Shown one piece after another: positions 11,474-22,489 of a stretch of 64,000 bases of DNA. Source of the stretch: Chaetomidium leptoderma (Eukaryota > Ascomycota > Sordariomycetes > Sordariales > Chaetomiaceae); the NCBI GenBank assembly GCA_033296705.1, contig MU856886.1:1-64000 (forward strand). The letters run 5' to 3'. The first letter of the stretch is position 1, and each line of letters starts with the position of its first letter. Position numbers and translations under genes: made by a program. The notes beneath the pieces were generated by a model, which saw nothing but the letters and a program-made list of their open reading frames with translations, had not been told where the DNA came from and made no database searches.

Positions 11474-12766
11474 CTACTCGTCATCATTTGTGCTCAGGGC
11501 AGCAAAAGACGACTGTTGGGAGAAAGCCTTGACCGGTCTCTTGGGGGCAGCACTGGCACCGGTGTTGGGAGCCCGGGACTTGGCGACGGGCTGCTGTTGC
11601 GCGGCGGTGGGCTCCGAGTCGGTGGCGCTCTCGCCCACGACGTCCCTCTTCTTCTTGTTGGGCTTCTTGGTCGTCACCGTGTTCCACTCCTCCTCGCCCC
11701 GGAGCATCTCCATCTGCTCCTCCTCCGACGGCAGAGTGGAAATCCAGCTGTCGGCAGGGTTGCTCTTGACGGGCGCAGCGACCTTGACAGGCGTGGCAGC
11801 CTTGGGGGCTGAAACATCCGTGTAGCTGCTGCTGGCATCAAACGTGTCCAGCGGCTGCACGGGGAGGAAGCCGCCGTTCGAGCCATTGCTGCTGGAGCTG
11901 CCATTGACGCCGTTGCCGGCCCAGGCGGACTGCTGCTGGGCCTTCGCCATGGAGGCAGAGCCATCCTTGGCAGACCGGCCCTCGGCGATGCGGGCCTGCC
12001 TTCTCTGGGCCTCCATGTCGACCCTTCTCTCCTTCTCGGTTTCCTCGCGGAAGGCCTTGGCGGCCTCGGCCTTCTGGCGATTCTGGCGCTGCTTCTTGGT
12101 CTCGACCTTCTCGGGCGCCTTGGCCTTCTTCTCCTTCTTGGGCTTGGCCTTATCGGTGTCGGTGAGACGGAGGACCGAGGGGCCGGTGGCCTTGGGCTCC
12201 TCCAGCATGTCGCTGACACCACTGGCATCGACGGCCTTGATCTCGGGGGAGGGGGTGGATGACTCGTCGTCGTCGGCGTCAACACCCGCGGTCGAGGATG
12301 GAACAGAGACCATGTTTTGGTCGGCCTTGTCCTCGATAATCTGGGCGCGCGATTGCTTCACCGACTTGTGGCGCTTCTCTTCGCTCTTCTTGGGCGCATT
12401 GAGGGAGGTGCCCTGCTTAATGTTGGCCAATTGGCGGGCAAACTCGCGATTGTCGACGCCATCATCCGAGCTGTAATCAGCCGTCTGGATGGGCGCCGAC
12501 GGCTTGGATATCCGTGTCTTCAACTGTGATGCCTTGTTTGTGTCTTCGACGACATCCTTGGTGAATGCCTCTCCTCTCTGGCGCTTGGCCTTCTCTTTTG
12601 GTTCTTTGCGCGTCTGGGTGTTCGGCTTGTCCTCCAGGCGCTGCCGCTGTGAGATGCCGCGAACAGCCTCGCGGGCCTTCTTCTGCCCGGGGAACCCGAA
12701 AGCAACAATGTAAACGCATCCGATGACCACGGTCCATCCGACCAGGGTAGACAGTGAGGCGCCCAT
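11474..12766 (-). CDS. N-terminally membrane-anchored, highly charged fungal protein
   Basis: Intron-free gene of 430 residues. The start at 12766 has a near-perfect context (CACCATGG); an in-frame ATG 57 bases upstream is less likely. Residues ~4-24 (LSTLVGWTVVIGCVYIVAFG) form one membrane segment with a short luminal or outer end; everything after it is cytosolic in style. The body has a long Lys/Glu/Arg-rich helix (KKQRQNRQKAEAAKAF, then EKERRVDMEAQRR) and acidic patches, then a Trp-containing basic block WNTVTTKKPNKKKRD and the ending FSQQSSFAALSTNDDE. The layout, one N-terminal anchor plus a long basic coil, recalls ER or nuclear-envelope proteins that touch ribosomes or RNA, but this is inference from composition. 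No enzyme domain was found. Confidence 0.75.
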   Translation of the reverse strand: MGASLSTLVGWTVVIGCVYIVAFGFPGQKKAREAVRGISQRQRLEDKPNTQTRKEPKEKAKRQRGEAFTKDVVEDTNKASQLKTRISKPSAPIQTADYSSDDGVDNREFARQLANIKQGTSLNAPKKSEEKRHKSVKQSRAQIIEDKADQNMVSVPSSTAGVDADDDESSTPSPEIKAVDASGVSDMLEEPKATGPSVLRLTDTDKAKPKKEKKAKAPEKVETKKQRQNRQKAEAAKAFREETEKERRVDMEAQRRQARIAEGRSAKDGSASMAKAQQQSAWAGNGVNGSSSSNGSNGGFLPVQPLDTFDASSSYTDVSAPKAATPVKVAAPVKSNPADSWISTLPSEEEQMEMLRGEEEWNTVTTKKPNKKKRDVVGESATDSEPTAAQQQPVAKSRAPNTGASAAPKRPVKAFSQQSSFAALSTNDDE

Positions 12767-14106
12767 GGTGAATTGGTGCGGCAGGTAGGTCGAGGAATAG
12801 CGAATTCGCAACTGGTGTTGCAAGGGCGGGTATGCGACAAGCCCGCCGATGGCGACAGCGAAACGCGGGCAATCGAGATGGGAATTCGTGGTGTGAGCAA
12901 AAGCTCAAGGCGGGGGTGGGAAGGGAGATGGCAGATATCAGGATCCTCCTTAATTGACTAGCAGGTGGCACAAGGTTCAGGGCGAGGCTCAGCTCGGTCG
13001 GAGGTTGGAATTGCGAACCGACTCGACGAGATTGTAGTATGTATCTCTGCTTGTCGGGGATCGAGTGAAAGCTGCAGGCTATGCGCTAGATTGGCTAGGT
13101 GCAGGTCAATGGGGAAGAAACGGGAAAAAAGGGGTTGTGTGATGTGAAGGTGCTCCAGGATCTCGAAACTCAAGCTGGCAGGTGAAAGGTGTTCAGAAGT
13201 TCGGGTTCCTCTTCTGGCGGTCCTCATTCGTTCGCCCCAGCTAATCTCACGGAAAAGTTGCCGTGACAGGGGCTTGCAGGCGCGACGGGGCTAAGCGATC
13301 TCTTGGCATCGTACTATCACGTGACTTGGTGTTACCTGCTTCGTAACCAAACTTGAGGTTGAGCTGAGGTGGTTCAAGAAGGGTTGCAAGCAGGTAATAA
13401 GGGCGGCTTCAGATCTTTGATAGAACCGAGCAAATCACTGGAGCATGCAGCAAGTCACAAACTTAGTTACCAAGTTCTAGGGGAATCTACCTAACTTTGG
13501 CCACTGTGATCTTCCCTTCCTTCACTTGGTAAGGATGGTTTTAACGGGTCGATATCTCGCCCAGATGCTTATCATAGGTGGGGCCTCTTATCGTTCGAGG
13601 TTGTTGCAAGCCGAGAACAAGGGCTTTCTGCAGTTCAGGGAAACCTCAATTGTGAGCGTGATCCACCCATCCCCATCCCCAGTGCCCGGGCTGCGACTGA
13701 CGGCATTGAAGAACCGCAGCAAAGTGGGTTCCTGCACACTGTGTCGGAAACCGGCGAAAGCCAATGGAAAAGGCTGGAAAGGGAAGGTGGGAGATGGGAC
13801 CTGATAGTGGGACTCGGGGCACAAGATTGGTCACAAGGCTCGAATTTAGACATGTTCCTCAACTGCCCAGCAAGCATTCTGTACCGAGAGAAGCATCGGG
13901 GCAGGTTTACGAGAGGAACCAACAGCTAAACACTAAGTGCCCCAAGTTCACCTTCACCTTCACGTTCACGGGCCAAGCAGACAAATTCATTGTAACTGTC
14001 GGATCAGATTTGTCTCGTCCAACTTCAAGCTTTTCTGCTTCGTTTTTGAGACATCGCTGTGCCCCTCCTCACCCCGCATCCATCACCTGCAGTGCAGCCA
14101 CCCACC
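12767..14106. promoter_or_regulatory. Divergent intergenic region
   Basis: Promoters of the N-anchored protein (-) and the nucleoside hydrolase (+) lie here. A short 6-bp tandem array (caccttcaccttcacgttca) sits at about 13951-13970, roughly 140 bp before the hydrolase ATG. No gene is supported in the 1.3 kb. Confidence 0.5.
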
Positions 14107-15661
14107 ATGGCGCCCAAGAACCGCATCATCATTGATACCGACCCAGGTCTGCCCCTATATTCTCTTGCTTATTTCAGGGTCTGTTACTGTTACTAACCCC
14201 CAATCCAGGCGTCGACGATGTCATGGCCCTGCTGCTTGCCCTCAGCGCCTCGCCCGAGGAGCTCGAGGTTGCCATGATCTCAGTCTCTTACGGCAACGTG
14301 CCGCTGCAAAAGTGCGACTAAGGGCCCCCCCTCCTTGTACACACACGGTGTAGCAGCACGTCTAACACAGGTGCTCTAGGTGTCTCCGCAATGTCGTGGC
14401 CTTGTTCCATGTGCTCGAGAAGGAGATGGCCTGGCGGCAGTCCACGGGTAAGCCCGGCTACAACGCATTGAACGCCTACAAGCCCATCGTCGCTGTCGGT
14501 GCCCAGCACGCCCTCGAGAATGAGGTACTTGTAGAGGACAACTTCCGTAAGTGTGCATTTGAACGAATTGCTTGGATCAGACGCTGACAAAGTCAGATGG
14601 TGCTGACGGGCTGCACGGCGTCCATGATACGGTAAGTCCAAGAGCCAACCCCATCTTCCCGCTTCTTGTGAACCCCTAATAAATGGTCATAGCACCCTCA
14701 TCTGTCTCCGGCCGAGACATGGCGCAGCCTCTTTGAGGATACGCCCAGCAGCTCCAACAGCTCTGCCGAACCGCCCTCATATTCGCGCTTTTTTACCCCG
14801 AGCAAGACGCCCGCTCACAAGGAGATGCTCCGGATTTTGAAGGAGGAGCCAGAGAACACCGTCTCCATCGTTGCCATCGGGCCCCTGACCAATGTTGCCC
14901 TGGCGGCATCCGAGGACCCCGAAACCTTCCTGCGTGTCAAGGAGCTCGTGGTGATGGGCGGCGCCGTGGGAATCGAGGGCAACGTCAGCCCCTGCGCCGA
15001 GTTCAACAGCCTCGCCGATCCAGTCGCCGCTGCCCGCGTCTTCGCGCTGACCTCGCTTGTCCCGTCATGGACCATGCCGCCGACAATCCACGGCAAATCC
15101 ATCCTGCCCCCCTACCCCGCCAAGCTGTCCCGCCAGTTGAAGCTGACGCTGTTCCCGCTCGACATCACCACCCCGCACGAGCTCAGGCAGGGCCTCTTCA
15201 ACGACAAGATCCAGCCACTCAAAAAAGCCGGAAGCCCGCTCGCCCAGTGGACCGACACCTTCATGAACGGCACGTTTGCCAAGATCGACTCGGTGCTCGG
15301 CGACGGCCACAACGAGGGCCTCTCCCTGCACGACCCCCTGTGCATCTGGTATATGCTGACGCGCGACGACCCCGCGTGGAAGACGGTGCCCGCGCTCGAG
15401 GACATCCGCATCGAGACGTGCGGTCAGTGGACGAGGGGTATGCACGTGATTGACAGGCGCGCCCGGGCGAAGCCCGCCGGGAAGGACAGCACGGTGCAGA
15501 CACACCCCGAGGATCCCATGGATGCCGTCACGATGGATGAGGTGCCCGGCGACACGATGGGCTGGCTGAGCGTACGCAAGGGTAACAGGATCAACAGGAT
15601 GGTTGAGTCGCCTGGCCAGGACATCTTTGCGGGGGTCCTGCTGGAGAGGGTTTTCGCTTAG
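14107..15661 (+). CDS. urh1: Inosine/uridine-preferring nucleoside hydrolase
   Basis: Hydrolyses the N-glycosidic bond of ribonucleosides, releasing base and ribose for salvage. Five exons: 14107-14146, 14209-14311, 14380-14546, 14597-14631 and 14693-15661, giving 437 residues. The first exon ends inside the metal-binding signature and the splice restores IIIDTDPGVDDVMALL, whose Asp cluster binds Ca2+. The second signature region, VSIVAIGPLTNVALA, follows in exon 5, as does the expected downstream Asp (LSLHDPLCIWYM). The intron before exon 2 has a clear TACTAAC branch point. Exon 4 is only 35 nt. The protein is about 100 residues longer than bacterial members, partly from a Ser/Pro-rich insert (TPSSSNSSAEPPSYS). 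No signal peptide, so cytosolic. It is equivalent to yeast Urh1 by family; exact substrate preference is inferred. Confidence 0.88.
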
Positions 15662-16059
15662 AGAGGGAAGGAGATAAGACCCGGCTGGTGTCCTGGATAA
15701 ACCACGGCCCCTCCATAGACTCGGTTTGCTTCAAACTGGGGTATCTTAAGAAAACCGACGTAAATATCGGGTTGAAGGATCAAATTCCAGTCACCCTTTT
15801 CTCGCAATGTCAGCAAAATCATTCGCGGCGCGCGGGGGAAATAAAAAGAAGCCAGGTTGTGAGAAGGCATACCCTAGGAAGGCACCCGTGAAAACCCCCG
15901 TAAAACGCCAGACTCTGCCGAGAGAGAGAGAGAGAGAACCACCCCATCCCATAACACGCACGCTTCCTCCCTCCTCTATTTAACCATCCATCCCTTCTTG
16001 TCTTGTCACCACGACCAGGAGGCTAGACTGACTGACTGACTCTGACCAGACCGATTGGC
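15662..16059. other. Convergent 3' region
   Basis: The 3' sides of the hydrolase (+) and LSm8 (-) genes meet here. There is a short AG microsatellite at about 15921-15936 and a CT-rich tract after it. No gene seen. Confidence 0.6.
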
Positions 16060-16549
16060 TTAGTGCTTGGTCGTCCCGATAGCCGCGCCCTTGACCTCGG
16101 TCCAGTTGATGCTCGCATCCAGCGCCTCGTCGACCAGCCCCACCAGGCACACGTTCTCGCCGCGGATGATGTACAGGCCCAGCGGCACCTCGGCCGAGGG
16201 CTCGCCTTCGTCGGGGCCGCGGATCACGCGCTCGACTGTGTTTTTGAGGACCTGTTTTTGGGGAGGGGGAAGTTCAACTGGTTAGTGGCGTTGTTCTTTT
16301 CTTGTGTCTTTGGGGTAGGGTATGTATTGTATGGAAGTAAATACCAGGTTGGTGGTGTAGTCGTGGGCGGCGAGGGTGCCAACGAGGTTGCGCCCGTCGG
16401 TGGTGATGATGCACACCTTTTCTAGAGGAGGGGCAAGTGGTTCGTTAGTCACTAGGTACCTGGCTAAACCCATGATTGGGAATGCGACGGAGGGGGGGGG
16501 AAGCTTAGGTTGGTTGGTTCTTACTCTCGAAATAGGCGTTCAGCGACAT
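16060..16549 (-). CDS. lsm8: U6 snRNA-associated Sm-like protein LSm8
   Basis: Subunit of the nuclear LSm2-8 ring that binds the 3' U-tract of U6 snRNA and aids splicing. Three exons: 16549-16525, 16421-16345 and 16251-16060, giving 97 residues. The first coding exon is only 25 nt and encodes MSLNAYFE plus one base. The Sm1 motif is VCIITTDGRNLVGTLAAHD and the Sm2 motif is LGLYIIRGENVCLVGLVDE; the spacing and the ending VDEALDASINW fit LSm8 rather than LSm1, which has a longer C-terminus. Both introns have GTAAG/GTATT donors and pyrimidine-rich acceptors. The length matches the family (about 95-100 residues). Confidence 0.92.
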
Positions 16550-18129
16550 TGTGACGGGTTGATGACGGGTTGATCCTGAGAGAGGAACTCTTAGCGGCGG
16601 TAGTCGGAACTGGTTGGAGTGGCGCTGTGATCTGCGTCACGGCCCTGTCGCTGGATACCCTCGTTTGTCGAGACAAGTTGGCATTTACTTGTCGGACGCG
16701 AGCTGGCGAGTGAAGAATAAATTCGTGAGCGGCCCAATCCAAGCTGCATGCAATCCAAGCTGCGAAGCTTCATGGACGCGAGCCGACCTTATCGTCACGG
16801 GTCTTATCGTGTTGTGGAGCATTGTATATATCGGGGTATGCATGACGCGGTGTTTATATTGAAATCGGGGCTGTCTCTTCCCCCTGAGTTACTACCAAGT
16901 TAATTTGAGATATCCATTTCAAGTACTTACAAGTTAGCGCTTGCATCACAACTCTCTTGTTGAGAGCTGAACCACTCAGCATCGGTTTTCTACCCCGCCA
17001 AATATCCGATGCCAAGCTCCCACAAAGACTTCGACATTTGCTAAATATTGAGGTCAGTTAACAGTAAAACTTGAAACTTAGAAACTTACTCGGCTCACTC
17101 GGCGTACTAGTGCTCAGCGTTTAAGAGATCTGAGTTGTATTCAAACGACTGTAACGCTTTGGTGGCCCGCACTTCCACTTTGACTATCCCATACAACTAC
17201 AAGTGGCCGACACCTCTACCAGATAGATCCTCTTCCCAGCCTGAAATTTAATATCCTAAAGAGTTCAGTTCTTCAAATCTCATGGCCTACCCCTACCCAG
17301 TCGAAACACCTGCCTCGGTTTGTAATCCTTTTGATTACTGAAACGGCTACTTCAATACCGCTGACTGTCGACATGGTCCCGATCCTAGCAGGAAGCGACC
17401 TAAAACTCTCGTCCGACCAGCGCATCTATCAACGACCAGCTCGGTTTGCCGGCTGCTCTTCAAAGCCCGGGAGAAGGCAGCGATGCACGATGCGCTACCA
17501 CCAAGGACGAAGGGATCCGACCTATCCAGTTAGAACTCAAGGGAACACATAGGGGGCACAGTCTTCTTCGTCGCCAGGCACGCTAAAGTTTGACAACACG
17601 GTCCGGGCGGACCGGGCCACATTCTCCTCGCATTCTTGACTCGATGGCAGCTCGGAACTTCTGCTCAAACAGTGTATCTCGAGCCATGCGGGCAAGATTC
17701 GAGATCGTCAGACCACGAGCAGGACCCGGTCCCAAAAGTGGTCCCGGAAGATAGCCGGCCGAGGGGATGTACCCGGGTATGCAAGCAGGTTACTCTGGGG
17801 AACATTAAACACGGCTTTGACAAGTTACCAGGGGGGTCAAAGACCTCTGTGAAAAATGGGAACGGTACGCTCCAATCCTCCATTTGGCAGTAAAGGCGCA
17901 AATTCTAAAGTGTTGTGTGGTTACATTTAGCTAGGCACTTAATTATGGTTATTGACGACTGCACGCGCTGGACATGTCACGTAGTAGCTGGATTTAACTT
18001 CGAGCCATGGCTGAGATTTACTTAAGAAAGCCACGAACTTATCAAGGGCCAAGGTACTCTTGCTTGAAAATCAGAAACTTCTAATCAAGTTGCCTTTCAA
18101 TACACCAGCCCTCGACATCTCGGCTAGAT
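16550..18129. other. Intergenic, partly AT-rich, no gene seen
   Basis: Divergent promoters of LSm8 and the AA9 gene lie at the two ends. A 12-bp unit (gacgggttgatg) is repeated twice just 5' of the LSm8 start. About 16860-17330 is visibly poorer in G and C than its surroundings and carries many short direct and inverted words, as a decayed element might. I found no coding frame with support. Confidence 0.5.
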
Positions 18130-19202
18130 ATGCGGTCTCTTCACTTCGTCCCCGGCGCAGCCTTGTTATTGGGCGTCCTGGGCCACGGCGGCGTCTACAA
18201 CTACAGCATTGGCGACGTTTCGTACGCTGGGTTAGTATATTTCCAATTACACTGCTCCTCAGAAATCATCTCAGCTAATAAGCTTACATCTAGCTCGTAC
18301 CCATGGCTTCTCGAAGACCAGCAGGCAAAAGGCATCCAGCGCCGCTGGTGGGGTGACCCGATCCAGTCGGTAAACCATCCCTACCTCTCTTGCAACCGCG
18401 GAAACCCCCTGGCCAAGAGTCACCCCTCGCAGCACGCCCCCATCCAGGCCGGCACCAACATCACGGCCTACTACATCCCTCCGGCGTGCCCGCCCAATTT
18501 CAACCAACCGACCGGGAACCTCTACCCGGACGAATTCCAGGACCCGCCGACGCCAATGCGGTGCATGGGCCCCGAGTACTCCTGGGTGCATTCGACGGGC
18601 CCGCTCCTCGCCTACATGGCCAACTGCAACGGGCCGTGCGAGGACTTTGCGCCCGAGGGAAAAAAAGTCTGGTTCAAGATCTACGAGACGGGCCTCAAAA
18701 ACGGGGGACTGTACAACGAATGGGGCACCATCATCGATGTCGCGTCCTCGGATGGGTGGGACCAGTTTCGGTTTGCGAACAATGGATGGAGCATCACGAT
18801 TCCCAAGAATCTCAAGCCGGGCAACTACCTCATCCGCCACGAGATCATCATGATCGAGCTGATGCCTCCCCAGTTCTACCCCGAGTGTGCTCACCTCACC
18901 GTGACCGGAGACGGAGACAAGGTTCCCGGCGACGAGTACCTGGTCTCGTTCCCAGGTGCTTACTCTCTGGATGGTATGTTGTTACCCCCCTCCGATTGTT
19001 TTGGTCTGTCCCGCCACGGCATGAGAAGCTCATCGTTCACTCTAGAACCTGGTCTCGCCCTCAGTGGAGATCTGTACTCTCAGAAAGGCCATTCCACCTA
19101 CGTAAGTTTGAAAGCCTGTAGAGTTGAGAGTGCAAGTTTATATACTGAACCCAGCAGAACTATACGATTCCGGGACCACCAGTTTGGACTGGCGAGGATT
19201 AG
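18130..19202 (+). CDS. AA9 lytic polysaccharide monooxygenase (former GH61), secreted
   Basis: Copper enzyme that oxidatively breaks cellulose or related glucans outside the cell. Four exons: 18130-18230, 18294-18973, 19046-19101 and 19158-19202, giving 293 residues. A signal peptide of about 18 residues ends just before His19 (LG|HGGVYNY), the methylatable N-terminal His of the copper brace. The second brace His is in WVHSTGPLLAYMANC. The axial Tyr lies in PPQFYPECAHLTV. The C-terminus reaches the usual TIPGPPVWTG without linker or CBM1. Intron 1 is 63 nt and has no stop in frame, so an unspliced reading also looks open. One oddity: the motif usually read as IIALH before the QFYP segment is IIMIEL here, so the second-sphere His seems to be replaced by Glu and the following loop is short. 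Expression is probably controlled by plant-biomass signals, known for the family. Confidence 0.93.
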
Positions 19203-20341
19203 GACAATCTTTGGCCATGTGCGCAGCACGGCATGTCTCATTCTCGGGAAGTTCTGCCAAAGAGATATAGCACTAAACACTGCATCTTCCCGGCCCTTTG
19301 CTTTATTCTTAACGATCCCACGTACATACAACTTGGTTACAAGTCCCTCAACATCTCCGAAATCAGTGACATGTCACCCGCCCACACTCTTTCCCCGTGA
19401 CACCCTAAGAAAGAAAGAAACGACCCCCCTCCCCATTAAGGCGAACAGTGCAATCAATCTAATCAACAACCTACATGGGCGGAAGCAGGCACAGCTCGCC
19501 ACTCCCTTGCTAGGACTCGGACTCGTCCGGGTTTACGGATATCCCGTTTATGTTGTCGACATGAGATGATAGCCAAGCAGCCAACTTGATGCTGACGCGC
19601 ACCTCACCCAGAAGAAGATTTATCTGCATGGTAGATGCAAGCTCGCCAAAACCGGCTGCGATCTCAGGTTCCTGATTTGTGTTGCCCCTGGATGAGGGAG
19701 GATATCTTACCGCTCGTGCAGAGGCACACCCATGAAAACGTTGCGATGGTCCTATCCTGGGGGTGCACCCCGAATAACAACCCAAGACAAGTACGTCCAA
19801 GATGTGCGGTGAGCAAGACCGTATAAACATGCATAATAAGCGACATTTTGAAGTCTCCCTCTCTACTCTCTGGGTGCCGCTTGGAAAGGGTCGCTTCTGC
19901 TCTTTACATCGACTCTCCCCGGCGGCTCGGGCGGGAGCACCCGTGGTGCCCTGTCTTATTCCTCACTGGAGCTTCTACCAATGACGCAAGTCGAAAGCGT
20001 GGAACAAACTGTGGGGCAGGGCCACTCAGCTGGAGCTACGCTACCCCGCGAAAACAAACCCGACGGCGTGGTTCGTTGCTCCTATCAAAGTGGGGGGAGG
20101 GCGCTTATTCAACCCCCTCACTCCGCACGGTATTCCTTCAGACGGAAAAGACCTTTTCAGCGCGTTGAAGGGACCGGATCAACTTTGTATGGGATCCGTT
20201 GTCTGACTGATGGTTCGGATATCGTCCCGTATCTGGAGCGGGGCATTACGCAAGTCCGTTGTCTGTCGTCATCCTCAGAGAGTGTTGGTGGATGCCTGTC
20301 CGCAAACCAAACAACCGCGGTTAATATCGACTACGGCCGAA
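19203..20341. other. Intergenic between the AA9 gene and the aldolase gene
   Basis: Holds the 3' region of the AA9 gene and the promoter of the aldolase gene, both on the plus strand. Frames here are short, overlap each other and lack motifs. No gene seen. Confidence 0.55.
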
Positions 20342-21360
20342 ATGGAATCCAAAATGTTGAGGTCCAACCGGCTGAAGCAGATCTTTGCCGAAGGCAAGCG
20401 CCCTGCCATGGGCTTCTGGCAGATGCTACCTGGAGCCAACATCTCGAGGCTTCTGGCAAGGTCAGGGGTGGACTGGGTGATGGTAGACTGCGAACACGGC
20501 AATATCGACGGTAGGGATTCAACGACGTGCAACCCGCTCGGGGGTTGTGTTTCCCAGTGTAAAGCGAACCGAGTTAATGACACCATCGCAGATGCTGCAA
20601 TGCACGAGGCGGTTCCTGCCATCGCCGCCCTAGGTGTTTCCCCGATCGTTCGCCTGCCAGATATCCAGCCATGGATGGTGAAACGTGAGCGTCCAAAGTG
20701 AACGCCATCGACGCCATCGGCGGTTTGCTGACACAGTAGCAGGAGCTTTGGATACCGGGGCACACGGGGTAGGATGACCTTATGAATCCACATGGCTTGG
20801 GCTCGGGCCAGCCTTGATTAACCGATCTCTAGATCCTAGTTCCACTCATCCGGACTGTTGAAGAAGTCAAGAGCCTAGTTAGGGCGGCCAAGTTTCCACC
20901 AGAGGGGCAGCGGGGATTTGGCTCCCCATATGCCCTACAGAACTTCGAGCCCGGATTGACCTTGACGGACTACCTGCAGCAGGCAAACGATAGCCTCTTG
21001 ACCATGGTGCAGATCGAAACCCGGGAGGCGCTGGAGTCGGTGGAAGAAATAGCGCCGCTTGTTGACGTCGTCTTCGTTGGGCCGTTCGATCTTGGCAACA
21101 ACATCGGCCATCCGATAATCGGCGGCAAAATGGATCCCGAGCTAGACGAAGCCATCGCGAAGGTCTTGAGGGCCGCCGTGGCGGCTGGAAAGAAGTGCGG
21201 CATATACTGCAGCTCAGGAGAGCAGGCGAAGCAGTGCGCGGATATGGGGTTTCACATGATCAGCGTCGCAAACGACTACTCGACTTTGGGCGCCGCGATG
21301 CTAGACACGCTCGCCACGGCTCGGGGCGAAGGGAAAGGAGCCAAGGGTGGTTCATATTAG
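20342..21360 (+). CDS. HpcH/HpaI-family aldolase (2-oxo-3-deoxy acid aldolase type)
   Basis: Class II, divalent-metal aldolase that splits or forms 4-hydroxy-2-oxo acids with pyruvate as product; in fungi related enzymes act in deoxy-sugar-acid breakdown. Four exons: 20342-20510, 20592-20684, 20743-20768 and 20833-21360, giving 271 residues. Exon 3 is just 26 nt. The family marks are all present: DWVMVDCEHGNID (catalytic His), PIVRLPD (substrate Arg), MVQIETREALESVEEI (metal Glu) and VFVGPFDLGNNIGHP (metal Asp). The region GQRGFGSPYA is the usual active-site loop. The protein ends at ARGEGKGAKGGSY without a targeting signal, so cytosolic. Neighbouring genes give no pathway; rhamnonate- or fuconate-type substrates are possible but unproven. 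Confidence 0.88.
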
Positions 21361-21588
21361 GGCGTGTAACTATCCTCGGGGCGGTTGAATAGCAGCGTCG
21401 GCGATGCGGATTCCGCGCATCTGCGGGAGGTTCAGAAGGATAAAGAGCCGGTATGATGCAATGCGGGATATCTCTGACAGTATGTCTCGTCTCGGATGCC
21501 GACTTGGGTGTTGCACATGATTGCTTGGGTGGGCTTGATGTCTCCGACGCTGTTCAGCGGCAGAATCAGGTAGCCGCGCGTGGCTCTG

Positions 21589-21959
21589 TCACTTCTCAAC
21601 AGAGTCCATCTTTTCCATAACCTCGTCGACGGTAAAGCGATGCATCAGCTTTGCTGCCTTGGAGGACAGCTTTGGGTCTTCGTCGGGTGACTGGGCCTTG
21701 CTGATGTGGATCTGGGAGTAGTAGGTTGAGTAGGTACCTAGTCTGCTCGGCCAGGAAGACTTACCACGGGCACGTCAAAGTCATACAGATCCCGCCACCC
21801 CTTGGATTCCGGCTTGACAATGTCGACCTCTTTAAAAGCAAACGGCCGTTTGTCCCACACATCGGACAGGACTGATCTCGCCTGCGTGCAGAGTCCACAA
21901 CCCTGGCGGGTGAAAAAGGTAATCCTGCAGGACTGGAAAAGTCTGCTGGTGACACGCAT
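21589..21959 (-). CDS. Glutaredoxin-like (DUF836) small thioredoxin-fold protein
   Basis: Two exons, 21959-21765 and 21711-21589, encode 105 residues. The thioredoxin-fold strand and active site read RITFFTRQGCGLCTQA, a CGLC dithiol motif; FKEVDIVKPESKGW and the cis-Pro segment FDVPVIHIS, which is made by the splice, complete the fold. This is the small family of yeast YDR286C and human C5orf63 type, whose exact role is not established. The start at 21959 is preferred because MRVTSRLFQSCRITFF matches the family opening; a longer in-frame start at 22073 would add a Ser/Phe-rich stretch. An opening rich in Arg and Ser could target mitochondria, which is inference. Confidence 0.85.
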
Positions 21960-22489
21960 GGCTGTAGATGATCCGGGATAAAAAGAAGATGAAGCGGTGT
22001 GTTTTGGAAAAGTTTCAAACTGAAAATGAAATTGGGAGCAGGCTTTCGTGTCGTCGTTGCAAGTTGAAGGCACCCCCTGTAAGCTTCAGGTGGAAGCTTC
22101 TGAATGGCTACCTAGTCCTGTCAAGGCTAGCGCATCCTAACGTTAGTGCAGCTCGGGAGCTGGAGGGCAATGCGGGCAATCCGATGGGAGAATGGCAAAG
22201 GTTCCCCGCCCCCACCTTCGCAACCCGAAGCAAGCAGTGTCATTTTTTGGATGAGAAGCTTCCATTGACTTCGAGACGAGCTTCCACATTCCACGCGCCA
22301 AGCGTGCCCGTTCAACCAACCTCCTCCCTTCAGCATCAAGATATTTTAGCGATAACTGGGCACCATCGGCCTCTTCGATCCTCGACCCTCGACCCAACCG
22401 TCTAATATCCCGGCAGCAAGCTTTGGGCCTCTGCGCAGCACTGTCTCTCCTCTCCGCCGACGCACGTCAAACAGAAACAGACAGCCATC
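21960..22489. promoter_or_regulatory. Divergent promoter, glutaredoxin-like gene and CHORD gene
   Basis: 530 bp between two start codons. It should contain both promoters; the side next to 22490 is pyrimidine-rich, as is common for fungal leaders. No single box was recognised with confidence. Confidence 0.5.
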
